Assembly (NCBI RefSeq): GCF_014905095.1
Contig: NZ_CP041165.1
Span: forward strand, 1,488,001 to 1,552,000
Direction: 5' to 3'
DNA: 64,000 bases
Origin: Sulfurimonas marina
Lineage (GTDB): Bacteria; Campylobacterota; Campylobacteria; Campylobacterales; Sulfurimonadaceae
The notes beneath the pieces are model-generated. The model saw only the letters and a program-made list of their open reading frames with translations, was not told where the DNA came from and made no database searches. Position numbers and translations under genes: made by a program. Below, piece after piece: positions 26,172 through 36,819 of the stretch; positions within the stretch are counted from its first letter, which is position 1; the number at the start of each line of letters is the position of its first letter.

Positions 26172-27629
26172 CTACTTGAGCCTTATAAAAGATTCCGGCT
26201 GAATATTTCTATATTTTGGCATACTCTTTCCCATATTTGCATTAATGTAAGTAGGATCTGCAACCACATATCTTTTTGCACCCACTTTTACACTGTCACC
26301 ACTGACAGGGACTGCTAAAGCGGTACTCATGTGATCTTTATATTTTACACCTACTACACCGTAGTTAAACAGTTTTTTCACTAGTTTTGCAAACAGTATA
26401 GCTCTATCTTCACAATCAGAGCGATCATAAAAAAGTGTCTCTTCGGCAAACATCACTTTATCTTTTCCAAACTGTTCATCATCACGTTGATATTGAAACG
26501 ATTTTTGAACAAATCGCAATACAAAGTTTAGTCCGTAAGAGGCTTTTTTCCCGTTGATTTCTTTTTTCAGCTCTTTTGCCAATTGATTATAAAGTGCATC
26601 ATCAAGTGCTGCGTTAAAATAAACATCATAGTCCACTTGCGGATAAGTCCCCATAAAATCGATAAGGTTTTTATTGATTTTAAGATCCAAACTTATTGTA
26701 TTTCCCTGATTTCTAAAAGATAATTTTTTATCTTGAATATTTTCTACTAACTTAGGAGTTTTCCCCATACTAAAATCAAATTTTTTGTCTGCATCGGGGT
26801 ACTTTTTATCGTACGTATACAAACGCCCCAGTCTCTCTTTGTTGTTATAATGGTCAACCGCATAATAATATACACCATCTATTTTATATCGAGGAGTCGA
26901 ATAAACAACCTGCTGAGTATTTTCTAACAGTACTACATGACTTCTTACTAAGCCTACTTTTACATCATAAGAGAGTTTATTTAATAAGAACCATCGAAAC
27001 AATTTCTCTTCATCAGGCTTTGCATAGATCTGTTTTGAAAGTTTGGTAATAAGTTGATATACACCCCAGTCGTTCAGTTGCATCTCATTAAATATCTTTT
27101 CAATACTATGAATTAAATTATCGTAATCGCTAGAAGCAAGAGCACCGAAAAAACTAATAATACCGTTTTGGTTTTTCGGGTAAAAGCGGGCATCTTTTAT
27201 ATTGTGATCAATATTAAATCCAAGTGGTGTACCGAAAAAGTCAAATTGAAGATCTTTTTTTACCTGCTTAAGAGGTGTGACTTTTGTTATGTTTATATCG
27301 GGGGCTTTTTCAATAACAATATCTATTCTAGGGCCAATCTCTTTTGTTTTAACCTCTTGAACCTCTTCTATATTTTTAGGTTTTGGTTTCTCGTAGAGTT
27401 TGGGAGATACAAATGCTTCATACTCTTGCCATTGCTCTTTTAGATAGTTATTAAATTCACTGTCTTTTTCATCTTTGAAAGACTCAAACGAACTCACCTG
27501 AGTACGTTTAAAGTCTGCAAAACTTTGAGCATATATGCCTAACGGCAAAAAAACTACCAGTAAACTAAAAAGGCCAAACCGATTGAATAATTTTAGAACC
27601 CCATCCTCTGTTACCTGCACGATCAACAT
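26172..27629 (-). CDS. exported transglutaminase-like cysteine protein
   Basis: About 485 residues with an N-terminal signal peptide (LFSLLVVFLPLGIYAQS). The C-terminal 150 residues form a transglutaminase-like fold with the catalytic triad visible as Cys in RSDCEDRA, His in YKDHMSTA and Asp in VADPTYINA. The larger N-terminal part is Lys-rich and unrecognised. Such folds are often proteases or amidases rather than cross-linkers. The start is uncertain: the frame overlaps the end of flgH by up to 98 bases and I list the ATG at 27629, with GTG at 27620 or 27662 possible. Its position behind flgH suggests an envelope or flagellar role. Confidence 0.72.
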   Translation of the reverse strand: MLIVQVTEDGVLKLFNRFGLFSLLVVFLPLGIYAQSFADFKRTQVSSFESFKDEKDSEFNNYLKEQWQEYEAFVSPKLYEKPKPKNIEEVQEVKTKEIGPRIDIVIEKAPDINITKVTPLKQVKKDLQFDFFGTPLGFNIDHNIKDARFYPKNQNGIISFFGALASSDYDNLIHSIEKIFNEMQLNDWGVYQLITKLSKQIYAKPDEEKLFRWFLLNKLSYDVKVGLVRSHVVLLENTQQVVYSTPRYKIDGVYYYAVDHYNNKERLGRLYTYDKKYPDADKKFDFSMGKTPKLVENIQDKKLSFRNQGNTISLDLKINKNLIDFMGTYPQVDYDVYFNAALDDALYNQLAKELKKEINGKKASYGLNFVLRFVQKSFQYQRDDEQFGKDKVMFAEETLFYDRSDCEDRAILFAKLVKKLFNYGVVGVKYKDHMSTALAVPVSGDSVKVGAKRYVVADPTYINANMGKSMPKYRNIQPESFIRLK

Positions 27630-28287
27630 CCCCCTCTGTTTTATAAAGAATCTTGGCATCACTCATCTGAGTTGAATTAATAGTATTTGTTTGATCTATA
27701 TCGTATGGACGAATTACACCGCTGATTTGAATTATCTGTTTTTGTTCATCCACCAAGATCTCACGTTTGCCACTAATAAAATAGTTGCCGTTACTTAATA
27801 CTTTTACTATTCTAGCAGAAACTGTGGTCGTAAAGCTAGCATCTTTAGTTGCAGAGCCTTGTCCTTGGAAAGAACTTGTAGATCCTCCACTAAAACCGAT
27901 ATCTGTCAAACCATTTACTCTGTTAGCTAAACCTGTAACTGTCCCATTCGCATTTGCACCCGGTGTAAATGTTCCGCCACCCAGTGCCATAGAATCTGTT
28001 TCACTCAGTTGTTTTGAACCTGTAGATGAACTTTGTGCAGTTTCAGTAATTACAACTGTGACAATATCATTCACATGCATCGCTTTATGATCTGAAAAAA
28101 GTGGGTTCTCCCCCTGTCCGAAGATACTACCTGTTGATATAAAGTCCTGTTTATCCTCTTTAGGCGGCATTTGCTCAACATATTTCGGTGGTTCAAAATC
28201 GATTTCAGGCTCTGTGAGATTCGCCGTACAACCGCTAAAAAAGAGTGCAGAAAAAAGTATATAGAGTGTCAGAGTTGTTCTTTTCAT
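27565..28287 (-). CDS. flgH: flagellar L-ring protein FlgH
   Basis: Outer-membrane lipoprotein that forms the L-ring bushing of the flagellar rod. The 240-residue protein has a signal peptide ending in FFSGC, with Cys20 the lipidated residue. Family motifs include SIFGQGENPLFSDHKAMHVNDIVTV, VVKVLSNGNYFISGKREI in adapted form (IVKVLSNGNY), and ISGVIRPYDID. A sigma54-type promoter lies 40 bases upstream. The 3' end overlaps the start region of the transglutaminase-like gene. Confidence 0.95.
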   Translation of the reverse strand: MKRTTLTLYILFSALFFSGCTANLTEPEIDFEPPKYVEQMPPKEDKQDFISTGSIFGQGENPLFSDHKAMHVNDIVTVVITETAQSSSTGSKQLSETDSMALGGGTFTPGANANGTVTGLANRVNGLTDIGFSGGSTSSFQGQGSATKDASFTTTVSARIVKVLSNGNYFISGKREILVDEQKQIIQISGVIRPYDIDQTNTINSTQMSDAKILYKTEGDVDRAGNRGWGSKIIQSVWPF

Positions 28288-28317
28288 AAAAATGTTCCAA
28301 ACTTATTTTGATTTAGC

Positions 28318-28323
28318 TATAAT
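28318..28323 (+). promoter_or_regulatory. -10 element for yqeY
   Basis: TATAAT 37 bases before the yqeY ATG, in the same short gap that holds the flgH promoter on the other strand. Confidence 0.45.
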
Positions 28324-28326
28324 TCT

Positions 28327-28342
28327 AGCAAATTTAGTTCCA
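28327..28342 (-). promoter_or_regulatory. sigma54-type promoter upstream of flgH
   Basis: TGGAAC-N5-TTGCT on the minus strand keeps the diagnostic GG-N10-GC spacing (consensus TGGCAC-N5-TTGCW). Transcription would begin about 28 bases before the flgH ATG. FlgH belongs to the sigma54 class in Campylobacter and Helicobacter, which fits. Confidence 0.7.
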
Positions 28343-28359
28343 CAAAAAAGGTAGTAATT

Positions 28360-28803
28360 ATGTCACTTAGAGAAACAATAAACCAAGATTTAAAAGAAGC
28401 GATGAAAGCAAAAGATGTTAAAAAAAGAGATGCGCTTCGCCTCCTTACATCAGCATTTAAACAGATTGAAGTTGATGAAAGAAAAGAGTTAAGTGATGAT
28501 GATATTATAAAAATTATTCAAAAACAGATCAAAAGCAGAAATGACTCAGCTGCACAATACAAAGAAGCAGATCGTGAAGACTTAATGGAAAAAGAGCTTG
28601 AAGAGATCGCAGTATACGAGCCGTACTTACCAAAACAATTAACTGACGATGAGTTAAGCACTGCACTAAAAGCAATCATCGCGAACGTAGGCGCAGAGTC
28701 TATGAAAGATATGGGTAAAGTGATGGGAGCTGCAAGCAAAGAATTCGCAGGAAAAGCTGACGGAAAAAGAATTAACGAGTGTGTTAAAACTCTTTTAGCT
28801 TAA
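28360..28803 (+). CDS. yqeY: GatB/YqeY domain protein
   Basis: A 147-residue YqeY-like protein, related to the tRNA-binding C-terminal domain of GatB. Typical features are the N-terminal LRETINQDLKEAMKAKD, ALRLLTSAFKQIEVDERK, and YEPYLPKQLTDDEL. A role in tRNA amidation is suspected for the family but not proven. AAAGGTAG precedes the ATG. It is convergent with mutS7, whose stop is 2 bases away. Confidence 0.92.
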   Translation: MSLRETINQDLKEAMKAKDVKKRDALRLLTSAFKQIEVDERKELSDDDIIKIIQKQIKSRNDSAAQYKEADREDLMEKELEEIAVYEPYLPKQLTDDELSTALKAIIANVGAESMKDMGKVMGAASKEFAGKADGKRINECVKTLLA

Positions 28804-28805
28804 TC

Positions 28806-31800
28806 CTACCAATCATCGAGGAGTATCTTTGAAGATTGCTCCTCTTCTTCCCCTTTCACCTCAACATTTTCATTAATTTCCGGTTCTTCAACCTTTTGCT
28901 GTTTCGGCTTAGAAAGTTGCTCTTCATACTGCAGTTCCAAACCGTTTGAAGTCATTACAAAACCATCCACTTTTATCTTTCCATCATGGATCTGATTATG
29001 GTGCTCTTTACACAGTGGAATCAAATTGTGTTTATGATCTTTGTGAAAGTGCCCAATAAAGCCTGCCGAATCCGCTAGTGATTTATGTGTAATGTGATGC
29101 ACATCATCAGCTACTGCCCCACAAATCACACATTTTGTCACGTAAAGATCTTTGTTGTACTTCGACTTTTTCTTTTTCACCAGAAGTTCAAGCTCATCAA
29201 AATCGTTTGCTAGTCGTTTTCTGATATTGTTTGCCATATCCAAAAACTCTTTGTCCATATGAAGTGATTTCGCAAACTCCAGACCATAGATACTGCTTCC
29301 GCTTCCCGCTTGGAGTACACGATTGAAAAGAAGTTTATCACTCTCTTCATCATATTCAACACTCAGATGCAAGTCAACTACATTGTTTATGTTTGTAATC
29401 TCCGGCATTGTTGAGAGTTGATGCAGGTGTGTTGCAAAAACAAAAAGACATCGTGTATCAGCGAGTTTCTTAATAGCACTCGCTACGATCGCAACACCTG
29501 AAAGTGTCTCTGTTCCATGGCTGATCTCATCTCCAAGAACGATTGAGCGGACACTTGCGCGGTTAAATATGTTTTTTAACTCAAGCATCTCAACTGCGAA
29601 TGTTGAAAGCCCTTTTGCAAGGTTGTCTTTTGAAACGATACGTGTAAAGATAGAATCAAAAATACTGAACTTCATAACAGAAGCACTTACAAAGAATCCT
29701 GCTTGCGCCATAAGTACTGCAATACCAACACTCTTCATAAGTGAACTTTTACCACTGGAGTTAATCCCGTACAGAAGTACACCGTTGATCTCATGCCCAT
29801 CATGCACCTCTACATCAAGCATCACCGTTTTTGGATGCGGCAAGTCCATGTAGTCACGATTTCCCATCACTATATCATTTGGGACATACAATCCGCTGCG
29901 CTCTTGAATCTCAATGAGAGGATGACGGAGCTGCATAATCTGCATAAAGTTCTCATCATCTTTTACATCTACAATCATAGGACGGGAGTGGTTATACTCA
30001 CTTGCTATCTTAGATGAACTCACCCCAACGTCAAGATCAGCTACATATGAAATCACTCTCTCAAACAGGAGTGCATAACGTCTCTCAAACACCGTTTGCA
30101 CCTGTACATATTTCTCTTTTACAAGTGCTACGATCTTGCGGCGGTTTTTCATAATTCGATCGGAAAGATCATCAGTAAAACTTGATGTAATCTTGACATT
30201 GTTTGTCAGTTTTTTTATATCAAACTTACTGAATTCAGGATCTTTTTTAAACTCGCTCTCGATCAGAGAAAAACGGTTTTTACTGATCGAGATATAATAC
30301 CCCTCTTTCTCTAAGAGTCCCAAAGTCACCAGCTTGCTTGAAGAGGTTGCATTGGCATTTTCAAGTAAGACCTCAATCTTTTTCATAATGTCATCAAACG
30401 CAATCATCATGACGGAGTTCTCTTTTGTAAGGGTATCGATACTCTCATCAACCCCTTCCATTAAAAAGTTCTCATCTACCGTTGCATTTGTAAAACGGCG
30501 TGAAACATCAAGATCGATAGTCTTCGTAATATCACGTAAAAACTCTTCAACTTCACTCTCATGAAACGGAGTTTTTTGGATCTTATGTCTTTTTACATAC
30601 TGCATCAACTCTTTGACACTGATCATAGAATCGTAGATATGATTCATCTCAAATGGATGTAAACGTCCGAGATTTAAACGACGTGCAAGACGTTCAAGGT
30701 CATATACTCCGCGCATTATCTCATCTAAAAAACGTGTATGGGAACTTACTCGCTCGATCAGATTGTATCGGCGTTCCAACTCCTCTTTTTCCATAATAGG
30801 GTTTAGAAGTCTCTCTTTTAATAAACGGCGACCGATCGCAGTTGAACTTCGATCAAGCATCTTTAAAAGTGTGAACTCTTTTTTATCTTTTGAGATGATC
30901 CCCATCTGCTCTAAAGCATTATTTCCAAGATACATAAAACGGCGATTATCAATTATGCGAGGCATAGACATCTTTTGAACTATGTAGTAGTCATGCTCAA
31001 TCACAAAGTCGATAAGAATCGCTAAAGACTCTGTAATTATAGGATTACGTTCAAGATCAAGATGCTCGATCGGAGAGAGAAGTGACTGGATCTGATACAC
31101 CTCTTTAAATAGATCGTTTTGGTATTCAACCTTAAGACGTTTATTGTTTACAGAGTAATGGTAATGTTCAGGAATTTCGAGATACTGCATAACATGCTTT
31201 TGACTCTCGACACCTTCTAAAAATGTCACAACAACTTCACTTGTTCTGTAGACATTTAAAAGGTTAAAGATCTCATCAAGGGCATAAAAAGGGTCTTCGC
31301 TTGTTGAGTGTGTTTCATACAAGAATGTCTTACCCGTTGTCACATCGATTGCAGCATATCCCACGCTATACATATCTTTATATTTATCTACCAAAATTGA
31401 GACGATGTAGTTATCGTCATTATCGACAATATGATCAAAGTTGGTCCCCGGTGAGATTATTTGTGAGATGTAGCGGCTAATCTTAGGTGGGTTACCCTTT
31501 TGTTTTACGACAATAATAGTATACTTTTGCTCTTGAATTAAACGGTTAAGATAGCGCTCAAAACTAACAGCAGGAACCCCTGCTAAGAGGGGATTCTTTT
31601 CAGAGTTTTCGACGATATTTTTATTCTTTTTTGTAAGTTGAATATTTAAGAGCTCTGCGATCTCTTTTGCTTTACCGATCTGCATCTCATCGTTGTTAAC
31701 TTCATACACCTCAAAAAAGGTACCGATCTCCATAAAAACGACTGTATCACGTCCATATTTTTCTTCAAAAAGCTCTTGAAGTTCAAAATAAGTTTGGGTT

Positions 31801-31850
31801 AAAAGTTTGTTCTTGTCATTAAGTATCTGTTCGAAGCTAGATGAGTCCAT
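28806..31850 (-). CDS. MutS7-type mismatch-repair family ATPase with C-terminal HNH endonuclease
   Basis: A 1014-residue MutS homologue. The N-terminal mismatch-recognition domain is present ([18 protein letters not shown]), then connector, lever and clamp regions, the ATPase loop [13 protein letters not shown], Walker [12 protein letters not shown], and [12 protein letters not shown]-terminal HNH nuclease domain at about 907-955 has CVIC, DDVHHI and [14 protein letters not shown]. This architecture is MutS7, known from Campylobacterota, octocoral mitochondria and giant viruses. With its own nuclease it may not need MutL. An acidic tail of about 45 residues follows. It is transcribed alone. 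Confidence 0.92.
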   Translation of the reverse strand: MDSSSFEQILNDKNKLLTQTYFELQELFEEKYGRDTVVFMEIGTFFEVYEVNNDEMQIGKAKEIAELLNIQLTKKNKNIVENSEKNPLLAGVPAVSFERYLNRLIQEQKYTIIVVKQKGNPPKISRYISQIISPGTNFDHIVDNDDNYIVSILVDKYKDMYSVGYAAIDVTTGKTFLYETHSTSEDPFYALDEIFNLLNVYRTSEVVVTFLEGVESQKHVMQYLEIPEHYHYSVNNKRLKVEYQNDLFKEVYQIQSLLSPIEHLDLERNPIITESLAILIDFVIEHDYYIVQKMSMPRIIDNRRFMYLGNNALEQMGIISKDKKEFTLLKMLDRSSTAIGRRLLKERLLNPIMEKEELERRYNLIERVSSHTRFLDEIMRGVYDLERLARRLNLGRLHPFEMNHIYDSMISVKELMQYVKRHKIQKTPFHESEVEEFLRDITKTIDLDVSRRFTNATVDENFLMEGVDESIDTLTKENSVMMIAFDDIMKKIEVLLENANATSSSKLVTLGLLEKEGYYISISKNRFSLIESEFKKDPEFSKFDIKKLTNNVKITSSFTDDLSDRIMKNRRKIVALVKEKYVQVQTVFERRYALLFERVISYVADLDVGVSSSKIASEYNHSRPMIVDVKDDENFMQIMQLRHPLIEIQERSGLYVPNDIVMGNRDYMDLPHPKTVMLDVEVHDGHEINGVLLYGINSSGKSSLMKSVGIAVLMAQAGFFVSASVMKFSIFDSIFTRIVSKDNLAKGLSTFAVEMLELKNIFNRASVRSIVLGDEISHGTETLSGVAIVASAIKKLADTRCLFVFATHLHQLSTMPEITNINNVVDLHLSVEYDEESDKLLFNRVLQAGSGSSIYGLEFAKSLHMDKEFLDMANNIRKRLANDFDELELLVKKKKSKYNKDLYVTKCVICGAVADDVHHITHKSLADSAGFIGHFHKDHKHNLIPLCKEHHNQIHDGKIKVDGFVMTSNGLELQYEEQLSKPKQQKVEEPEINENVEVKGEEEEQSSKILLDDW

Positions 31851-32027
31851 TTATCTCTTTTTGTCAACAATTTTGGGAAATTATACCATAAATGAAATTT
31901 CTATAAATTTTGATAGAAAACACAGTGAAAACTGATAGTTTGCTATGTTACCAAAGTAAAATTGCGATTATTATTACGAAAAGGTTACAAGGTAACAACG
32001 ATAAATAAACCTTAAGAGTTATTCTAT

Positions 32028-32033
32028 TATACT
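32028..32033 (+). promoter_or_regulatory. putative -10 element for the chemoreceptor gene
   Basis: TATACT 31 bases before the ATG. The 214-base gap before it also has GTTACC and GGTAAC arms about 45 bases apart, which are probably not significant. Confidence 0.35.
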
Positions 32034-32064
32034 CCGAAAAAATTTCACAAAAGGCTTCAAACAT

Positions 32065-34113
32065 ATGAAAAATTTGTCAGTTAAAATGCAAATTATTTTA
32101 TTAGTGCTCTCGTCACTCATTACATTAGCACTAATAACAACATATATTTCTGTAAACGATTCAAAATCAACTCTTATGAAAAAGAGCTATGATCAGCTAA
32201 CAATGGTAAGAGATATTAAAAAAAGTAGAATAGAAACGTTTTTTGACAGAAAAATCAAAGACATTACACTCTTAGCAAGCTCTGAAGAGATTCATAATAT
32301 GGTAAATGACTTAATATTTGTAACTGAAATGCTAGACGTAGAGGATAAAGAAAAATTTCCTGTTCAAGATCCTGCCGTACAAAGAGTTATTAAAGAATCT
32401 GAACGATACTTCCTTGATTACATCAAAACATATAATTACTATGATCTATTTATCATCTGTCCTGATCACGGTCATGTTATGTATACAGTTGCTAAAGAAG
32501 CAGACTTTGGGGAAAACCTTATTCACGGGAAACTAAAAGAAAGCGGTCTGGCTAGAGCATACATGGCTGCACTAGAGAATAAACGTCCTACATTCGTAGA
32601 TATGGAACCATATGCCCCTAGTAATAATGAACCTGCGATGTTCTTAGCTACTCCAATTATGGATGTAAATAACAATATAGAGGCTGTTTTAGTATTTCAA
32701 ATCAGTGATAAATCAATCAACAGAATTATGAAATATCGCCAAGGGTATGGAAAAACTCAAGAGGATTATCTTGTAGGGGCTGATAAACTTATGCGTAGTG
32801 ACAGTTATTTAGATCCGAAAAACCATACACTGATTGCATCTTTTGCAAACCCTTCTATCGGTTCTGTAGATACGGAAGCTTCTCATTCAGCTTTATCGGG
32901 ACACACAGATACTAAAGTTATCATAGACTATAATGGTAATCCTGTACTATCTTCTTTTACATCTATTAATGTAGGGCAAGATTTTTCATGGGCAATCTTA
33001 TCTGAGATAGATGAAGCTGAAGTACTAGAAGCACCAAATAGACTAAGAAATAATATTATTATCTCTTCTCTGACCGTACTTGTTATCATTGTAATCATCG
33101 CTTTTATTATGATCAATATTAGTATTATTAGACCGATAGAACGTTTTAAAGATGTACTTTTACAAATAGGTAAAAATCATGACTTAACAATCAAAGTAGA
33201 TACAAATACACCTCAAGAACTTTCATTAATGGGGAAAAGTTTCAACCATCTTTTAAACGAATTACGTGATCTTATAGAAACATCAAAACAGGGTTCTTCT
33301 GAAAATGCATCTATATCACATGAACTTTCAACTACAGCTCTCGGTGTTGGAGAAAATGTTGAAAAATCTGTTACTGTAATCAACGAAGCAACAACACAAG
33401 CTACAGATATTCAAAATGAGATTACACTCTCTATCGCAGATGCTCAAGAGAGTAAGCAAGATATTATCAAAGCAAACGACAACTTGAAAGATGCACGTGA
33501 TGAGATCATTACCCTTACAACAAATGTACAAAAAAGTGCACAAACAGAAATTGAACTGGCAGAAAAAATGAGCACACTTTCAAACGATGCTAATGAAGTA
33601 AAAGTTGTACTCGAAGTTATCTCAGACATAGCTGATCAAACAAATTTACTTGCATTAAATGCCGCTATTGAAGCTGCACGTGCAGGTGAACACGGTCGTG
33701 GTTTTGCAGTAGTTGCCGATGAAGTTCGTAAACTGGCAGAGCGTACACAAAAATCCCTTACAGATATCAATGCGACTATCAATATCATCGTACAATCAAT
33801 TAACGATGTAAGTGGACAGATGAGTATCAATTCTGATGAGATTCAAGCATTATCAAATGTTGCATCAGACGTTGAAGAGAAAATCAATATGAGTGTATCT
33901 ATTGTAAACCATGCCGTTGAAGCAAGTGATAAAACAGTAAATGACTTCGAACATACAGGTAAAAGTGTAGAAGCAATTGTAAACAGTGTTACACAGATCA
34001 ATGAGATATCTGCTCAAAACGCACGTAATGTAGAGGAGATAGCAGCTGCTGCAGAACATCTCAATGCAATGACGGATGAACTCCACAACAAACTAGAAAG
34101 ATTTCATACTTAA
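32065..34113 (+). CDS. methyl-accepting chemotaxis protein with double-Cache sensor
   Basis: Transmembrane chemoreceptor of 682 residues that controls CheA through CheW. Helix 1 lies at about 8-28, then a periplasmic dCache-type sensor of about 290 residues ([40 protein letters not shown]), helix 2 near 330-352, HAMP, and the signalling domain. The signalling tip reads [43 protein letters not shown] (tip region about residues 520-565). No C-terminal tethering pentapeptide is present. Ligand is unknown. It is convergent with the Cache-CheW gene. Confidence 0.94.
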   Translation: MKNLSVKMQIILLVLSSLITLALITTYISVNDSKSTLMKKSYDQLTMVRDIKKSRIETFFDRKIKDITLLASSEEIHNMVNDLIFVTEMLDVEDKEKFPVQDPAVQRVIKESERYFLDYIKTYNYYDLFIICPDHGHVMYTVAKEADFGENLIHGKLKESGLARAYMAALENKRPTFVDMEPYAPSNNEPAMFLATPIMDVNNNIEAVLVFQISDKSINRIMKYRQGYGKTQEDYLVGADKLMRSDSYLDPKNHTLIASFANPSIGSVDTEASHSALSGHTDTKVIIDYNGNPVLSSFTSINVGQDFSWAILSEIDEAEVLEAPNRLRNNIIISSLTVLVIIVIIAFIMINISIIRPIERFKDVLLQIGKNHDLTIKVDTNTPQELSLMGKSFNHLLNELRDLIETSKQGSSENASISHELSTTALGVGENVEKSVTVINEATTQATDIQNEITLSIADAQESKQDIIKANDNLKDARDEIITLTTNVQKSAQTEIELAEKMSTLSNDANEVKVVLEVISDIADQTNLLALNAAIEAARAGEHGRGFAVVADEVRKLAERTQKSLTDINATINIIVQSINDVSGQMSINSDEIQALSNVASDVEEKINMSVSIVNHAVEASDKTVNDFEHTGKSVEAIVNSVTQINEISAQNARNVEEIAAAAEHLNAMTDELHNKLERFHT

Positions 34114-34124
34114 GAAAACTATTT

Positions 34125-34148
34125 AGATGGGTTTTAAACCCATCTTTT
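34125..34148 (+). terminator. terminator between the convergent chemoreceptor and Cache-CheW genes
   Basis: GATGGGTTT / AAACCCATC, a 9-base inverted repeat with a single central T, followed by TTTT in the plus direction. The stop codon of the minus-strand gene lies at its right edge. Confidence 0.65.
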
Positions 34149-36744
34149 AACGCATAACCTGTTTATGTATAAGCTTACTATATTCAGGACTTATTAACTC
34201 TGTCATTATTTTATCTAACGATAAGATAGATAGAACATCTTTTCCTGGGTTATCACCGCTTGGAAATACTAAACTATCGATCAATGTTCCCGCACCTATA
34301 ATTTCATTATGTAACTGATTTACATTATCATCCGCAACCTCTGCAATAATCCCTAAAGAGTTTACAAGTATACCCATATATGTATCATGCTCTCCGTATT
34401 TTATAATAACAATCTCCTGATACTCTTCAACATCTTTTTCTTGTAAGAATTTCTGAATATCAATAACCATTACAGCCTTTTCATTATAGATAACCGTCCC
34501 TTTAAAGTGATGATCTTTATCTATTTTAATAGTTGTTTTTAACTCTGTAGCACTTACAGTTTCAACTACATGTTTTGTATCGATCCCTAACCATTGATTT
34601 GCGATCATAAATGTTGCTATATCTATAGATTTACTTCCCTTCTCGAATACAACATCCGTCTTAGGAGAGAAGTTATCATCTTTTTTATATACAGCTTCAC
34701 TTTTGTCACAAATATAAGAGAAAAAGAATGAGTATACATCATTTACATAATCATCTTGAACACTTTTATACTCTCTATATCCTTTTGAACATTTTACACC
34801 TAAAGCATAATATTTATCATCATAGATAATAATCTCACTAGTTGACTCTCCCGATTGAAGATTAAAATAAGAACTATCTATATCTAAATACTGACCGATT
34901 TGATGCTTTTCATTTGTAGATGAAATTATCTGCATATTTTTTGTAGCCAACGTTGCAAAAACACCATTTTTAGTCGTACCGTCTACATTTTTCGGAAGTG
35001 ATTCTTGAATCATGTTTTTAAATTGAACTTCTGAATCAAATACAAGTCCTATACCACCAACAACATTCTCTTCATTCTTGATAGCTGCATTGTAAATATA
35101 TGTATGTTTATTGTCATAATATTCACTTGCTTCAAAATCACTTACAGCATATTTTGAAGAATCGCTCAAGCCTAAAGTCTGTGTAACAAAATTTTTACTT
35201 ACACGTTTTCCTAGAAGATGACGCTCATCAGGATTTGAAGTTGCTTTAATATATCCATGTTTATCATAAATAAATATATTTGTGTATACAGTATATAAGT
35301 CATTTATATACTCTAAGATCTCATTCATTCTAAGAACATCATCCATACCTATTGAATCTTTAGCTAAAATCTTTTGAAAATCAGACGTTAATGCCCACCA
35401 TCTACAGTCATTTGCTCTTTCATATAAGTTTCTGTCCATGATATCTACAATAAGATCAGCATAAAAAACACTGTCACCAAGAATAATAGTTTTCGTAAGG
35501 TTCGCAATAGATGAACCAATAATAGATTTTGTATCTTGCCCCGTTTGACGAATCTCTAACATTAAAGCTTTAGAGAACTGTTTATTTGAAGTTGTACTTC
35601 CTTGATTAATCGTTCCATTCCAAATAGCTCGATTAAGACTCTTTTGAATACTATTAGCCTGTTTTGGAATATTTTTCAAAGCTTCACTAAACTGTTTACC
35701 ATTTTGTAAAATTGAAAGCAATAACTCTTCACTAATTTCAAATGATTCTTCATCCTCTTGAGCAAAAGCATGTGATATAGGAATCATTACATGTCCATAC
35801 CACTCTAAACCAAAGAAACCTTGATATCCTGTTGTTTTATTGCTTTTACAGATATAATCTACGCCACCGAATGAGATAAGCTTATAGTTATCATTTAATA
35901 CGATCTCTAACTCAGCACCTAATGGAATCTGATATTTATCGCTTGTAGCGATTACAGTACCTTCATGGTCAAGTAATAAGATAGCCTCTTTTTTATCTTT
36001 ATTAATTAAATTACTAAAGATCTGTTTCATCTCATCTTGAAATTTAAAACATAAAGATAAAATACCTATTATTTCAGAACCCTCTTCATTACTTTTGGTC
36101 ACCTTGTAAGAATAAACAAGAGATTTTTTTTCTTTTGGTAAAAAGTCATGATATTTAAATGTCTCTACATACTCACCGCTGGTATTTAATACTTCATCAA
36201 TAATTGAGTCTTTTGATTTTGAAAGTGTTAACTCATCATCAAGATTAGCTAATATCTCCCCTTTTGGACTCATTAAAACAATATCAAAATAGACACTATA
36301 TTTTTTCACATACTCTTTGAAACGCTCTTTGATGATCTCTAAATCATCATTGTAATGTGTAGAGTATTTTGTATCATTTTTAAGAAGAAATGCTCGTATA
36401 TCATCATCTGTAGCTAAAAAGCCGATATCTGCTGTTCTCTCAAATAAATTTCTGATCATAATGTCAACAGCAACTTGAGCTTTAAAGTCCATCTCATCAA
36501 TATTTTTATTTAATAACTCAATAGCCAAATGATTAATTAGCTCGAAAGAAAGTTCAGTAAAATTATTTTTAATTCTACTCATATTTACGCCGGCATCACC
36601 TAACTGGCTTAGTAGAGAAAGTGTATTCCAGTGATTACTTAGCTCGTGTAATCTTTCACGATTATCTTCAACCTGTTCCATATGTCTTATATATGGTAGA
36701 ACATCTTTAGATATATTATTGTATTTATAGCTTACTTGTTTCAT
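34147..36744 (-). CDS. soluble protein with two Cache-like sensor regions and a C-terminal CheW domain
   Basis: An 865-residue protein without any membrane helix or signal peptide. Two repeated sensor units can be seen, each starting with a matching motif (MIRNLFERTADIGFLATDDD near 100 and IMDRNLYERANDCRWWALT near 425) and containing Cache-like strands. The last 150 residues form a CheW-like domain (SIDIATFMIANQWLGIDTKHVVE; NEKAVMVIDIQKFL; IVIIKYGEHDTYMGILV). It may couple an intracellular signal to the CheA array. Start is ATG 36744 with GAGGA 8 bases upstream; the longer frame to 36771 lacks one. Convergent with the chemoreceptor gene. Ligand and partners unknown. Confidence 0.8.
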   Translation of the reverse strand: MKQVSYKYNNISKDVLPYIRHMEQVEDNRERLHELSNHWNTLSLLSQLGDAGVNMSRIKNNFTELSFELINHLAIELLNKNIDEMDFKAQVAVDIMIRNLFERTADIGFLATDDDIRAFLLKNDTKYSTHYNDDLEIIKERFKEYVKKYSVYFDIVLMSPKGEILANLDDELTLSKSKDSIIDEVLNTSGEYVETFKYHDFLPKEKKSLVYSYKVTKSNEEGSEIIGILSLCFKFQDEMKQIFSNLINKDKKEAILLLDHEGTVIATSDKYQIPLGAELEIVLNDNYKLISFGGVDYICKSNKTTGYQGFFGLEWYGHVMIPISHAFAQEDEESFEISEELLLSILQNGKQFSEALKNIPKQANSIQKSLNRAIWNGTINQGSTTSNKQFSKALMLEIRQTGQDTKSIIGSSIANLTKTIILGDSVFYADLIVDIMDRNLYERANDCRWWALTSDFQKILAKDSIGMDDVLRMNEILEYINDLYTVYTNIFIYDKHGYIKATSNPDERHLLGKRVSKNFVTQTLGLSDSSKYAVSDFEASEYYDNKHTYIYNAAIKNEENVVGGIGLVFDSEVQFKNMIQESLPKNVDGTTKNGVFATLATKNMQIISSTNEKHQIGQYLDIDSSYFNLQSGESTSEIIIYDDKYYALGVKCSKGYREYKSVQDDYVNDVYSFFFSYICDKSEAVYKKDDNFSPKTDVVFEKGSKSIDIATFMIANQWLGIDTKHVVETVSATELKTTIKIDKDHHFKGTVIYNEKAVMVIDIQKFLQEKDVEEYQEIVIIKYGEHDTYMGILVNSLGIIAEVADDNVNQLHNEIIGAGTLIDSLVFPSGDNPGKDVLSILSLDKIMTELISPEYSKLIHKQVMR

Positions 36745-36819
36745 CGTATAATTCCTCAAAAAAGTAATCAAATTCTATACAATTAATAAACCTTAAAAGG
36801 CATAATTTTGATTAAATTT

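Noticed and set aside
26172-27629. LapG-type protease of a LapD/LapG biofilm switch
   Set aside because: LapG is about 200 residues with a different domain set, and the EAL protein here has no membrane or HAMP region as LapD does.
31851-32064. GTTACC / GGTAAC inverted repeat as an operator of the chemoreceptor gene
   Set aside because: Arms are only 6 bases and 45 bases apart; expected by chance.
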